45,587 bases of DNA from Spirochaetota bacterium (GTDB lineage Bacteria > Spirochaetota > UBA4802 > JAFGDQ01). A program made the position numbers and the translations under genes. Below, one piece after another: positions 27,013 to 36,884 of the stretch (positions within the stretch are counted from its first letter, which is position 1; each line of letters opens with the position of its first letter). The stretch is from NCBI GenBank assembly GCA_016932015.1, contig JAFGDQ010000097.1:1-45587 (forward strand), in the 5' to 3' direction. Under the pieces are notes generated by a model. The model saw nothing but the letters and a program-made list of their open reading frames with translations. It did not search any database and was not told the origin of the DNA.

Positions 27013-27847
27013 TTTTTTTGCAGCTCTATTTGATCCTCAGGTACCCTTTATACGCTACGCTTTAATAGCCGGAATTATGTCGAGCATTCCCTTTGGCCTT
27101 ATAGGGTCATTTGTTGTTGTTAAAAGAATGACATACATTGCCGGAGCACTGAGCCATGCGGCACTTGGAGGTATTGGCATTGCTTTATATCTTGCCACTG
27201 TAATTAAATTAACCTTTATAAGTCCAATGACAGGTGCATTTGTTTTTACTGTTTTTTCCGGTATTATCATTGCCATAACTCTTATAAACGGAAGGGAAAG
27301 GCCTGATACAATAATCGGGACAATCTGGGCAACAGGAATGTCCATAGGACTTCTCTTTATGGCAATTACTCCGGGATACACGGATCCTATGAGTTATTTA
27401 TTCGGTAATATTCTTCTCATTAGTAAAAGTGATTTGCTGATGATCGGTTTATTAAATCTGGTAATTATTATTTTAAGCCTTTTATTTTTTAATCAGTTTT
27501 TATCAATTGCTTTTGATGAAGAATTCGCGAAAATAAGAGGCCTTAATGTTGCTTTTTATCAGATAATAATTATCATAATAATATCAATGACTGTATTATT
27601 AATGATAACAATTGTCGGTATAGTTATGGTAATAGCACTTCTGACAATTCCGCCTGCTATAGCAGGATTATTTGCAAAAAAAGTGAAAAGCATGGCAGTC
27701 TTATCAGTTATTCTATGCGCAATGTTCATTATTGGCGGCATTTTTGTTAGCTATAATCTGAAACTTCCAACAGGCTCGGTAACTGTAGCTCTTGCAGGAA
27801 TTGTTTACCTGTTCAGTTTTCTTTTTAAGAAAATAATAAAAATATAA
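27005..27847 (+). CDS. znuB: Zinc ABC transporter permease (ZnuB-like)
   Basis: A 280-residue membrane protein with about eight membrane segments and the cluster A-I permease motifs SFVVVKRMTYIAGALSHAALGGIGIALYL (about 36-64) and TIPPAIAGLFAKKVKSMAVLS. It forms the zinc channel with the ATPase encoded just upstream. It is the last clear gene of the zinc operon. Confidence 0.94.
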   Translation: MNDFFAALFDPQVPFIRYALIAGIMSSIPFGLIGSFVVVKRMTYIAGALSHAALGGIGIALYLATVIKLTFISPMTGAFVFTVFSGIIIAITLINGRERPDTIIGTIWATGMSIGLLFMAITPGYTDPMSYLFGNILLISKSDLLMIGLLNLVIIILSLLFFNQFLSIAFDEEFAKIRGLNVAFYQIIIIIIISMTVLLMITIVGIVMVIALLTIPPAIAGLFAKKVKSMAVLSVILCAMFIIGGIFVSYNLKLPTGSVTVALAGIVYLFSFLFKKIIKI

Positions 27848-27915
27848 CTAATCTGAAAGTAATATCTGCAAAAATTAAATAAAGAATTTTTAAATTTTTA
27901 TATCATAAGATTATA

Positions 27916-28599
27916 ATGAAAGCATTACTGCGAATATTTATACTTTTACTCCTGAGCTGCCTGTTCCTTCAATGTAAATCAGCCAATACACTTGAAAGAG
28001 AGATACTATCTCCTGATACGTTCCATACCAGAAGTATTGACAATAAATGCGCAATGTATATTGACAGAAATTTTGAAATCTCAATCCAGGAAGCCAGGGA
28101 AGGTTTTCTTGACGACTTTTTTAATAGCACTGTTTTCAGAAATGTAAATATCAAATATGACACAGCTAATCATAAAGAATTATTGTTAATATTACTAATT
28201 TCAAATACAGGCAGACACCCGTTTGAAATCAGTAATATTTACATTAATTATGCGAATATTACATTAGAGACATTAAATGCAGAACAGTTAAGTAAAAACA
28301 GGCAATCATTTAATGATGCTCTTTTCGGGTATTATAGCATAAAAACAAAGGATATGTGTTTAAAGGATACCGGTTTTTCGGAAAAAATTACCGCATTTGA
28401 CGGAAAATCCATAAAACCCGGAGACAAAGTGATTCGTTTAATTGCGTTTAATAGAATCCCTGCACAATTCAGAAACTTTAAAATCAACGTCAAAGTTAAA
28501 TCAGACATAATTCAAAAAATTGTTGATTTCAAATTCATAAGGTTCGAGTATAGGCATTCCGGTCATCATTTCGTAAAGCCGAAAAATAATAATGACTGA
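27916..28599 (+). CDS. Lipoprotein of unknown function
   Basis: A 227-residue exported protein. The short hydrophobic N-terminus has two candidate lipidation cysteines, Cys15 (LLSC) and Cys20 (FLQC); the second has Gln before Cys, as seen in relaxed spirochaetal lipoboxes. The rest looks beta-rich, with a DUF-like arrangement LLLILLISNTGRHPFEISNIYINYAN near 80-110. I recognise no family. It lies 68 bases after znuB and 21 before thpR; a link to zinc uptake is only positional. Confidence 0.65.
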   Translation: MKALLRIFILLLLSCLFLQCKSANTLEREILSPDTFHTRSIDNKCAMYIDRNFEISIQEAREGFLDDFFNSTVFRNVNIKYDTANHKELLLILLISNTGRHPFEISNIYINYANITLETLNAEQLSKNRQSFNDALFGYYSIKTKDMCLKDTGFSEKITAFDGKSIKPGDKVIRLIAFNRIPAQFRNFKINVKVKSDIIQKIVDFKFIRFEYRHSGHHFVKPKNNND

Positions 28600-28620
28600 T
28601 CAACTTATCGGAGGATTAGG

Positions 28621-29238
28621 ATGCCAAGGCTTTTTATAGCGCTTCCGTTTGATGAAGCTGAATTTAAAGAAGAAGGATATACAGAGCCTGGAACTCTGCA
28701 GCACGCACATACCTACTTAAAAAAATTTAATAAAGAATTAAAAGTAGTTACCCCTGAAAACTTCCATATTACTTTAAAATTTTTTGGTGAATGCAACGAC
28801 AAAACAGCCGGAAAAATAATGGATAATTTTCAGAATATTAAAGCATTAAAAAGGAAATTAACTTATTCACTGGCAGGTGTTGGTGTATTCCCGAACCTGA
28901 AAAAAGCTGATGTTATCTGGGCAGGGCTGAAAACTGATGAATCAGTAATAACCAAACTTCTTAATGATATTGATTTTTTTGCTTCAGACCTGGGATTCAA
29001 GAAAGAAAAAAGAAAATTCGTACCACATCTGACACTTGCAAGAGTCCGCAAGGGAATGTCGCTTAATGAAAGTTTAAGACAATATATAGTAGAAAATAAA
29101 GAGACATTCTATTGTGAATCAACTTTCAAAAACATAGTCCTTTTTGAATCAAAATTGAATCAGGACGGCGCGATTTATACGGAACTGCAGTCGATTCCTC
29201 TGATCCAAACAAATCAAACTGCAATAGAAGAAGATTAA
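28621..29238 (+). CDS. thpR: RNA 2',3'-cyclic phosphodiesterase
   Basis: A 205-residue 2H phosphoesterase that opens 2',3'-cyclic phosphates on RNA ends (the former 2'-5' RNA ligase). The two catalytic HxT motifs are HITLKFFGE near 56 and HLTLARVRKG near 135; the N-terminal RLFIALPFD is typical. An insertion of about 15 residues (EEGYTEPGTLQHAHT) follows the first strand. GGAGG precedes the ATG. Its stop codon is directly adjacent to the stop codon of the convergent FGGY kinase gene. Confidence 0.92.
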   Translation: MPRLFIALPFDEAEFKEEGYTEPGTLQHAHTYLKKFNKELKVVTPENFHITLKFFGECNDKTAGKIMDNFQNIKALKRKLTYSLAGVGVFPNLKKADVIWAGLKTDESVITKLLNDIDFFASDLGFKKEKRKFVPHLTLARVRKGMSLNESLRQYIVENKETFYCESTFKNIVLFESKLNQDGAIYTELQSIPLIQTNQTAIEED

Positions 29239-30816
29239 TTATATCTTTTCAGGATATTTGGTTATATTCCTTATATCATTATACAGAGGCTGCAGTTTTT
29301 TATAAATTTTCAGATATACTTTCTCAAATAATTCCCTGTAAATATCGCGGGTGTCTGATTGCGGAATGAATGTATCTTTCACGTGTGTCATACTCCTGAT
29401 TGCGGATTGAAAATCCGAATGGTATTTCAACCCGACTGCAGCATCAATAGCAGCCCCCAATGCTGATGTTTCATATGTATGCGGCCTTTCTGCCGGCATA
29501 TCAAAAATATCAGCAGTTATCTGCATCGCTACTGAACTCTGAGAACCGCCACCTGATACCCTGAGCTTTTTAATCTTAATTTTATTCCTCCTGGCTGTTC
29601 TGATTGCACCCTCCTTCAATGCATAGGCAAGTCCTTCAAGAATTGCCCTGTAAATATGCGCGCGCGTATGTACATCACCGAAACCGATTATTGCTCCTTT
29701 TGCTTCTGAACCCGGCATCTTTACTCCAGGAGTCCAGTAAGGCTGCAAAGTCAGTCCCATAGATCCGGGCGGGATATCTTTTATCAATTCATCAAACAGT
29801 ACTTCAGGAGGAATCTTTCTTTTTTTGGCTATTTGAACTTCTCTTAAACCGAATTCCCTTTTGAACCAGCTTACCATCCAGTATCCTCTGTAAATCATAA
29901 TTTCCGAATAATACAATCCTGTGATCGCGCTCGGATATGGAGGTATGAAAGGTATAACTTCAACATATTTTTCATTATTGGTCTTAACTGTGGCAGTTGT
30001 ACCGTAGCTGACGCAGGCTGTTTCAGGGGTAAGACAGCCGGTTCCTAAAAGCTCGCATGCCTGGTCCGTGGCAGCAGCAATTAAAGGCAGGCCCTTTGGA
30101 ATTCCGGTTTCCTTTGCTGCAGCATCGGAAATATGTCCCAGCATCTCAGTCGGCTTAACCAGGTCCGGAAGCTTGTCCCGCGGTACAGGTATCCTTTTAT
30201 AATAATTGTGAGATGTGGGAGTCCACACCTGATTCTTATAATCAAAAGGTACAAATCCTACCTGATTGGCTGCTGAATCTACCAGTTCTCCTGTCAGTTT
30301 GAAAGTTAAATACCCTGACAGGAAAAGATATTTATACGTTTTATCCCAAATATCAGGCTGATTCTGCATAAGCCAGTTTGCTTCAGCTTCTGTAATTGAA
30401 TAATTGACTGCATCGAGAAGATTTATTGCTGCAAGAACAGGTTTAAGATAAAAAGGCGGCCAGCTTACATTATTCGCCGCTTTTCTCTGATCCAGCCATA
30501 CAATAGCAGGCCTTAACGGTTTCCCGTCTTTATCAATATTTATCATTGTGCAGCGCTGGGTTGTTAAAGTAACACCTTTGACAGCTTTTTTAGGGACTTT
30601 TGTATTCCTGAATAAGTTTCTGCATGTAAGGCAGAGCATTTTCCAGAAATATTCAGGTTCCTGTTCCGCCCATCCGGGATTACTGGAGTAATACGGTTCA
30701 ATAGGAGTTTTGACAATATCAACGATATTTCCCAGAGGATCAATAATAACTGCACGTACAGACTGAGTACCTGCGTCAATCGAGAGTATACATTCATCAG
30801 GAATTTGTTTTGCCAT
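29239..30816 (-). CDS. FGGY-family carbohydrate kinase
   Basis: A 525-residue sugar or polyol kinase. Domain 1 opens with LSIDAGTQSVRAVIIDPLGNIV and shows VTLTTQRCTMINIDKDGKPLRPAIVWLDQR; domain 2 has AATDQACELLGTGC, VSYGTTATVK and the ATP-site RVSGGGSQSSVAMQITADIFDMP with YETSALGAAIDAAVGL. It resembles the xylulokinase/glycerol kinase superfamily, but no transport or isomerase gene is adjacent, so the substrate is open. It is 157 bases downstream of glmM. Confidence 0.9.
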   Translation of the reverse strand: MAKQIPDECILSIDAGTQSVRAVIIDPLGNIVDIVKTPIEPYYSSNPGWAEQEPEYFWKMLCLTCRNLFRNTKVPKKAVKGVTLTTQRCTMINIDKDGKPLRPAIVWLDQRKAANNVSWPPFYLKPVLAAINLLDAVNYSITEAEANWLMQNQPDIWDKTYKYLFLSGYLTFKLTGELVDSAANQVGFVPFDYKNQVWTPTSHNYYKRIPVPRDKLPDLVKPTEMLGHISDAAAKETGIPKGLPLIAAATDQACELLGTGCLTPETACVSYGTTATVKTNNEKYVEVIPFIPPYPSAITGLYYSEIMIYRGYWMVSWFKREFGLREVQIAKKRKIPPEVLFDELIKDIPPGSMGLTLQPYWTPGVKMPGSEAKGAIIGFGDVHTRAHIYRAILEGLAYALKEGAIRTARRNKIKIKKLRVSGGGSQSSVAMQITADIFDMPAERPHTYETSALGAAIDAAVGLKYHSDFQSAIRSMTHVKDTFIPQSDTRDIYRELFEKVYLKIYKKLQPLYNDIRNITKYPEKI

Positions 30817-30973
30817 GTTTTTATGCGGATAAAGATAATTTGATTTACTGTTTTTCGCCTAGACAACGCTCGGCGGATATACAAGCCGCTTCCCGGGATA
30901 AGCCGGAAGAAGCAGGCAATATTACATAATCAGCCTTATAAACAATTCCTTAAACCGTACGGTGATATAAGAA

Positions 30974-32326
30974 TTAAAATAAACCAGCGAAATAATGGTA
31001 TATAGCAGCAGCCTGATTTTCGTTTATACCTTCAGATATAATACGGAAAACAGGCTCTGTATTTGAAGGACGCAAATGGACCCATCCGCCTTTGAATTCA
31101 GGATGATTTTTAAAATCGATTCGCAGGCCGTCAATTGACGATATTTTTTCATTACCGAACTGCCCGCTGATATCCTTCAAAATCTGACTGTTATCCTTAC
31201 CTTTCTTCAAATCGATCTTGCCTTTTTTCATAACGTACTGAGGAATACTTTTAACAAGATCTGATACAGTTTTTCTGTTCTCAGCCATCATCTCAAGAAT
31301 ATATCCTATACCTGCAAGACTGTCCCTGCCCATATTTATCTGGGGGGAAATAACGCCTCCGTTCCCCTCTCCTCCTATTCTTGCACTGCTTTTACGCATT
31401 TCCTCTGTTACGTTTATTTCACCGACTTTTGTACGTTTGGCAACAGATCCGTACTTAACAGCAATATCTTCAATTGCTTTTGTAGTGGAAAGATTAATTA
31501 CAACCTTGCCCTTCTTCTTTGAAAGCAGATGTTCTGTTACAAGTGCCAGGGTATTTTCTTCACCGATAGGTTTACCGTTCTCGTCAACAACAGCAAGTCT
31601 GTCTGCATCCGGATCCTGGGCAAATCCGACATCAGCACTGTATTTTTTAACAGTCCTTGCAAGAACTTTCAGATTTTCAGGTGTGGGTTCAGCCCCTCTG
31701 GGAAAGGTGGAATTTATATCACAATATAACGGAACAACTTCGCAGTTTAATTCTGAAAGAAGAGCCTGGGTTATTTCTGATCCAGCGCCGTTTACAGAAT
31801 CAAGGACAACCTTATACTTTTTCTTCTGTATTACATCTGCATTGACGGCTTTCAGCACTTTTTTTATGTGAACGGCAAATGAACTGTCATTAAATGATGT
31901 TTTTCCGAATTTATTCCACAGAACATATGAAGAATCTTTTTCCATAAGTTCAAAAAACTTCTGTATTTCTTTTGCGTTTAGAAAAGTACCTGTGCGGTTT
32001 ATAAGCTTGAAAGCATTCCACTCAACCGGATTATGCGAAGCTGAAATCATTATTCCGCCGTCAGCTTTCAGCTCCTTTACCATTAGTTCAGTAGTAGGAG
32101 TGGGAACAATACCGATGTTTATTACATTGCATCCTGAATACACAAGCGCAGACTCAAGCATCTTTGAGATTGTTTCACCGGTCGGGCGTGTATCTCTGCC
32201 TATTACTATAGTTCCCTTTTTTGTATATCTTGAAAAAGCCGAGGCGACTCTTATAATAAGTTCCGGTGTAAACGTTTCACCGACAATTCCTCTGATCCCG
32301 GAAACACTTTTCATTAGCTGAGACAT
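30974..32326 (-). CDS. glmM: Phosphoglucosamine mutase, archaeal-type
   Basis: Interconverts glucosamine-6-P and glucosamine-1-P for UDP-GlcNAc. The 450 residues contain the phospho-serine loop ISASHNPVEWNAFKLIN near 97, the Mg loop DPDADRLAVVDENG near 240, sugar loop GEGNGGVI near 320 and phosphate loop RPSNTEPVFRI near 425. The HNPxxWNA wording is that of the archaeal-type GlmM also found in several bacterial phyla, not the DNGIKxF form of E. coli GlmM. Phosphomannomutase activity is an alternative. It starts five bases after secA. Confidence 0.88.
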   Translation of the reverse strand: MSQLMKSVSGIRGIVGETFTPELIIRVASAFSRYTKKGTIVIGRDTRPTGETISKMLESALVYSGCNVINIGIVPTPTTELMVKELKADGGIMISASHNPVEWNAFKLINRTGTFLNAKEIQKFFELMEKDSSYVLWNKFGKTSFNDSSFAVHIKKVLKAVNADVIQKKKYKVVLDSVNGAGSEITQALLSELNCEVVPLYCDINSTFPRGAEPTPENLKVLARTVKKYSADVGFAQDPDADRLAVVDENGKPIGEENTLALVTEHLLSKKKGKVVINLSTTKAIEDIAVKYGSVAKRTKVGEINVTEEMRKSSARIGGEGNGGVISPQINMGRDSLAGIGYILEMMAENRKTVSDLVKSIPQYVMKKGKIDLKKGKDNSQILKDISGQFGNEKISSIDGLRIDFKNHPEFKGGWVHLRPSNTEPVFRIISEGINENQAAAIYHYFAGLF

Positions 32327-32331
32327 AATAA

Positions 32332-35097
32332 TTATCTCCTTCTGCTTCTTCTTGTTTTTTTTCTTTTTACTCCTGCGTGAGTATCATATCCGGGTTCTTC
32401 ATCATTGTCAATACGCTTTCTTTTAGCTGTCTGCTGAGGAGAAGATGAAAGCGGAATACCGCCGCCACCGCCGAACTGTTCAAATTCGGCATGATATTCA
32501 TCACCAATAGGAGTGAAATCTATTTCCTCTTTCTCTTTTTCCTGGATAACTTCTCTTACCTGTACCTTGAATAAGTATTCAAGAATATCCATTTTGAGCG
32601 CATGCATCATTTCCCTGAACAGTTCCATTCCCTGTATCTTGTATTCAACAAGCGGATTTCTTTCACTGTATCCGGCTGTCCATATACCATCGCGAAGCTC
32701 ATCCATTGTCAGCAGATGCTCGCGCCATTTACTGTCAATAGCCTGAAGAGATATTAAACGCTCAAGCACTCTCATCTCATCATAGGAAATTTCTTTTTCT
32801 TTTGATTCATACTGCTTATAGAGTTCTTCAGAGATAGCATCCTGAAATTCCTTAAAAGAAAGAGAATAAGGATTTATAACATCATAGTCAATATCCAGCA
32901 TAAATTTAGTTTTAATAAAGACTTTAAAACCGTCGAGATCCCAATCCTCGGGATGTCTGCGGCCTTCAGTATAAATATCTATAAGAGCCTCAACAATTTC
33001 TTCAATATAGTTCTTTATTTTCTCTGAAATATCCTCCCCTTCCAGTATCTCATTTCTTTCCCTGTAAATGAATTCTCTCTGTGAATTCATTACATCGTCA
33101 TATTCAAGAAGATGTTTCCTTATTTCAAAATTTCTGCTTTCAACACGTTTCTGAGCATTGGCAATAGCTTTACTCACCATCTTGCTTTCAATTTCCTGGC
33201 CTTCCTCCATGCCCAGCCTCTGCATAACTCCGGAAATTCTCTCTGATCCGAAAACCCGCATAAGATCGTCTTCAAGAGAAAGGAAGAAACGTGAAGATCC
33301 GGGATCCCCCTGCCTTCCGGAACGTCCTCTCAGCTGGTTGTCAATACGTCTTGCTTCATGTCTTTCTGTACCAAGGATATGCAGTCCGCCGGCATTTACT
33401 ACTTTCTCATGATCCTTCGTCCATTCGCTGCCCATTCTGACAATATCTTTGGCTTTTAGCTTGTCCTGCCCGGACATTGCCTCAGCCAGTTCCCCGGCTG
33501 TAAAAAAATCACCTTTAAGAACAGTAAGATTAAAATCCTCCCATAATGCCGTATCATGCAAAGGGACATGATTCGCGAGTTCATCAATATACATTTTACG
33601 TCCGCCCAGTACTATATCCGTACCGCGGCCGGCCATGTTTGTAGCAATAGTAACAGCACCGGGCCTGCCCGCTTCAGCTACAATATTTGCTTCCCTTTCA
33701 TGATATTTTGCGTTCAGGACATTATGAGGGATACCTTTTCGTTTGAGCAGGCTGGAAAGAGTTTCAGATTTTTCAATTGATATTGTACCTACAAGTATCG
33801 GCTGTCCATTACCGCTAAGCTCTTCTATCTCATCAACAATTGCAGAGAATTTTTCTCTTTCCGTTCTGTATATCTTATCCGCATTGTCTTTCCTTGCCAA
33901 AGGTCTGTTTGTAGGAACAACAACAACGTCCAAATTATAAATTTTCTTAAATTCAATCGCCTCTGTATCAGCTGTACCTGTCATACCCGCAAGTTTTTTG
34001 AACATTCGAAAATAATTCTGAAATGTAATTGTAGCGAGTGTCTGGCTCTCCCTTGCAATTGTAACATTCTCTTTTGCTTCCAGTGCCTGATGAAGTCCGT
34101 CAGAATACCTTCTTCCGGGCATTATTCTTCCGGTAAATTCATCTACAATTATTACCTGGCCGTCTTTTACAACATAATCTATATCCTTGTGAAAAATAGC
34201 ATGTGCTTTTAATGCCTGGGTAACATGATGGACAAGCTCGATATTATTGTTATCATAAAGGTTATCAATTTTTAACAGCTTCTCAACTCTCTTTACGCCT
34301 TCTTCAGTTAATAAGGCATTGCGGTCTTTCTCGTTAACTTCATAATCCTCGCCCTCTCTTAGGCCTGGAATTATTTTATTTACAAGATAGTACTTCTTGG
34401 TGGATTCATCTGTTGATCCGGAAATGATCAAAGGGGTTCTGGCTTCATCAATAAGAATTGAGTCGACCTCATCCACTATGGCATAATTCAGAATTTTCTG
34501 AACTTTTAAACTCTTATGATCCACCATATTATCACGGAGATAATCAAAACCAAACTCATTGTTGGTTCCATATGTAATATCACAGGCATAGGCTTTCTGC
34601 CTTTCAAACGGGTCCATATCATGCTGAATAATACCTACGGTCAATCCGAGAAACTGATATATAGGGCTCATCCATTCCGCGTCCCTTCTGGCCAGGTAGT
34701 CGTTTACTGTAATCAAAAAAGCGCCTTTGCCGGATAAAGCGTTCAAATACATAGGCAGCGTAGCTACAAGCGTCTTTCCTTCACCTGTCTTCATCTCGGA
34801 AATTCTGCCTTCGTGAAGCACTATTCCGCCCATCATCTGAACGTCAAAATGCCTCATTCCGAGCGTTCGCACTGATGCTTCTCTTACAACCGCAAAAGCT
34901 TCAGACAGTATATCGTCAAGAGTCTCACCTTTCTCCAGTCTGCCCCTGAATTCACTGGTTTTCGCTGCCAGTTCCTGACTGGATAAATTCTTTATTGCGT
35001 CCTCAAGAGAATTTATTTTATTAACAATCGGACGAAGCCTCTTTATATCTCTCTCATGTTTTGTGCCGAAAAACAGGCTTAAAATCTTATCGAACAT
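32332..35097 (-). CDS. secA: Preprotein translocase ATPase SecA
   Basis: The 921-residue motor of Sec export. Motifs in order: [14 protein letters not shown] (Walker A, ~101), [20 protein letters not shown] (~210), [16 protein letters not shown] and [10 protein letters not shown] (~370), [13 protein letters not shown] (~490), [27 protein letters not shown] (~590). The helical wing and scaffold domains follow. The C-terminus is basic ([11 protein letters not shown]) and lacks the Cys-rich zinc motif that binds SecB in many proteobacteria. It starts 12 bases after proB, in one operon with glmM. Confidence 0.98.
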   Translation of the reverse strand: MFDKILSLFFGTKHERDIKRLRPIVNKINSLEDAIKNLSSQELAAKTSEFRGRLEKGETLDDILSEAFAVVREASVRTLGMRHFDVQMMGGIVLHEGRISEMKTGEGKTLVATLPMYLNALSGKGAFLITVNDYLARRDAEWMSPIYQFLGLTVGIIQHDMDPFERQKAYACDITYGTNNEFGFDYLRDNMVDHKSLKVQKILNYAIVDEVDSILIDEARTPLIISGSTDESTKKYYLVNKIIPGLREGEDYEVNEKDRNALLTEEGVKRVEKLLKIDNLYDNNNIELVHHVTQALKAHAIFHKDIDYVVKDGQVIIVDEFTGRIMPGRRYSDGLHQALEAKENVTIARESQTLATITFQNYFRMFKKLAGMTGTADTEAIEFKKIYNLDVVVVPTNRPLARKDNADKIYRTEREKFSAIVDEIEELSGNGQPILVGTISIEKSETLSSLLKRKGIPHNVLNAKYHEREANIVAEAGRPGAVTIATNMAGRGTDIVLGGRKMYIDELANHVPLHDTALWEDFNLTVLKGDFFTAGELAEAMSGQDKLKAKDIVRMGSEWTKDHEKVVNAGGLHILGTERHEARRIDNQLRGRSGRQGDPGSSRFFLSLEDDLMRVFGSERISGVMQRLGMEEGQEIESKMVSKAIANAQKRVESRNFEIRKHLLEYDDVMNSQREFIYRERNEILEGEDISEKIKNYIEEIVEALIDIYTEGRRHPEDWDLDGFKVFIKTKFMLDIDYDVINPYSLSFKEFQDAISEELYKQYESKEKEISYDEMRVLERLISLQAIDSKWREHLLTMDELRDGIWTAGYSERNPLVEYKIQGMELFREMMHALKMDILEYLFKVQVREVIQEKEKEEIDFTPIGDEYHAEFEQFGGGGGIPLSSSPQQTAKRKRIDNDEEPGYDTHAGVKRKKTRRSRRR

Positions 35098-35109
35098 TAT
35101 TTCTCCCCG

Positions 35110-36228
35110 TTAATATAAAATTAAATCGTTTCTGTTTACAACTTCATCAAAATAAGTACCTAATAAAATATCTTTTATTTCACTGGTCTTCTTGCCGGTT
35201 ATCATTTTAAGTTCATCAAAATTATAATTTACAATACCTTTCCCGATTACCTCATCATTACTGTTTAAAATATCCACTGCATCACCAAGATCAAATTGTC
35301 CCTCAGACTTTGTTACACCTGAAGAAAGCAAAGATTTTTTTCTATGCCTGAGCGCTTTTAAGGCCCCCTCATCAATCCATATTTTTCCTGAAGATTTCAT
35401 ATTAAATGCTATCCATCTTTTCCTGCTGGAAAGAGATTTATCGCAGCCTACAAAAATAGTACCGATATTCTCTCCGGCCATTATCCTGGATAAAATCTTC
35501 TCCTCCCTGCCGTTCGCGATAATCATCATTTCACCGCATTTCATGATCATTTCAGCAGCTTTTACTTTGGAAAGCATCCCTCCTGTACCGTGAATCGAAC
35601 CTGAACCTCCGGCCTTATTAATAACTTCCTGATTTATTTCAAATATCTCTTCAACAGGCTTCAAATCATTCAAATCATTATAAAAACCGCTTACATCCGA
35701 CAAAAGAATAAGAAGATCTGCTTCAACAATATTGGCTACATGAGCAGAAAGTATATCGTTTTCCCCGAATTCTCCAAGTTTAATTTCTTTAACTACAACC
35801 GAATCATTTTCATTAACTATAGGAACTATATTCATATCAAGCAATGAATTAAATGTATGCCTTGCGTTTATAAAACGCCTGCGGTTTTTTACATCATCTT
35901 CCGTAAGGAGTATCTGACCAACTTCATATCCATGCTTAAGAAAACATTTTCTCCACTCATTCATTAAAACAATCTGTCCGACAGATGCAAGGGCCTGTTT
36001 CTTTGGGATTGTAATATTCTCCCTGGATATTTGTAATGCACCTGCTCCGGAGCTTATTGCTCCGGATGATACAATCACGACAGAAAAACCGGATTTCAAA
36101 AGCAAAGTTATATCGGATGCTATATCTGCAAGTCTCCGCCTTGAAATTTTGCCGTTCTCAGTAATTATGGAGGATCCTATTTTTACAACAATTCTTCGGG
36201 TTCTTTTTATTAGCTTTTTACGAGGCAA
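35110..36228 (-). CDS. proB: Glutamate 5-kinase with PUA domain
   Basis: Phosphorylates L-glutamate in proline synthesis. The 372 residues hold the amino-acid kinase domain (RRIVVKIGSSIITENGKIS, VSSGAISSG, NENDSVVVKEIKLGEFGENDILSAHVA, SIHGTGGMLSKVKAAE) and a C-terminal PUA domain (about 280-360, GALKALRHRKKSLLSSGV). The start is TTG at 36228, seven bases after GGAG. proA is not present here. A strong hairpin precedes it (36251-36295). Confidence 0.95.
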   Translation of the reverse strand: MPRKKLIKRTRRIVVKIGSSIITENGKISRRRLADIASDITLLLKSGFSVVIVSSGAISSGAGALQISRENITIPKKQALASVGQIVLMNEWRKCFLKHGYEVGQILLTEDDVKNRRRFINARHTFNSLLDMNIVPIVNENDSVVVKEIKLGEFGENDILSAHVANIVEADLLILLSDVSGFYNDLNDLKPVEEIFEINQEVINKAGGSGSIHGTGGMLSKVKAAEMIMKCGEMMIIANGREEKILSRIMAGENIGTIFVGCDKSLSSRKRWIAFNMKSSGKIWIDEGALKALRHRKKSLLSSGVTKSEGQFDLGDAVDILNSNDEVIGKGIVNYNFDELKMITGKKTSEIKDILLGTYFDEVVNRNDLILY

Positions 36229-36250
36229 AAATTATCTCCATCTTATACTT

Positions 36251-36295
36251 TATCAGAACATTCCGGTACAGTAAAATATACCGGTATGTCTGATA
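36251..36295. repeat. Hairpin between the phosphatase gene and proB
   Basis: The arm 36251-36268 (TATCAGAACATTCCGGTA) pairs with 36279-36295 with one bulge and one mismatch around a 10-base loop. It begins 8 bases after the phosphatase stop. No U-run follows on the minus strand, so it may be an RNA processing or partial termination site within the run of genes. Confidence 0.55.
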
Positions 36296-36302
36296 AATAG
36301 TT

Positions 36303-36884
36303 TCAAATTAACTTATTGGCAGCTATCAGCTGCACGGGATCAGCATTATTATCAACAATATACATTCCGGAATAACCGAGCCCTAAACTGAACAATCTTC
36401 TAAAAGGTATTTCCAGAAGATGACATATAATTGTACGGATAACACCCGCATGAGTAACAATCAGTATATTACCCTTATTTTCTTCAGCTATTTTAGAAAA
36501 AGCCGGTATTACTCTCTTTTTTAAATCATTAAAGCTTTCCCCTGCAGGAGGCCTGTAACCGGTAATATTCTGTCCTCTTTCTTCCCACTGCTGTTTTCTT
36601 TCGGCCTTAACTTCATCAAATGAAAGGCCTTCCCATTCACCGAGATAAATCTCTCTAAGTTCTTTTATAAGTACAGAATTTTCCGATCCTGTTATAATCC
36701 TTACAGTTTCAACACATCTGGTCAGGTCGGAAGAATAAACATAATCAAACTTTATACAGGATAATTCCTTTTTCCAGCTCTCAGCCTGCAGCCTGCCTTT
36801 TTCGGTTAACGAAAGGTCAAGCTGGCCTGTAAAACGCTTTTTCCCGCCTGAATCGATCTCTCCATGTCTGAGTAAATAGATCAT
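36303..36884 (-). CDS. Histidine phosphatase family protein
   Basis: A 193-residue phosphoglycerate-mutase-like phosphatase. The catalytic RHG is in LLRHGEID near residue 7, the second Arg in SSDLTRC, Glu in LGEWEG and the second His in IVTHAGVIRT. It resembles alpha-ribazole phosphatase CobC, but no cobalamin genes are near. Its ATG overlaps the stop codon of the upstream nucleotidyltransferase-HD gene by four bases (ATGA), so the two are translationally coupled and probably act on related substrates. Confidence 0.9.
   Translation of the reverse strand: MIYLLRHGEIDSGGKKRFTGQLDLSLTEKGRLQAESWKKELSCIKFDYVYSSDLTRCVETVRIITGSENSVLIKELREIYLGEWEGLSFDEVKAERKQQWEERGQNITGYRPPAGESFNDLKKRVIPAFSKIAEENKGNILIVTHAGVIRTIICHLLEIPFRRLFSLGLGYSGMYIVDNNADPVQLIAANKLI

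Noticed and set aside
30564..30884. 106-codon minus-strand ORF
   Set aside because: It lies in another frame of the FGGY kinase N-terminus and upstream region. The kinase motifs are in the other frame.
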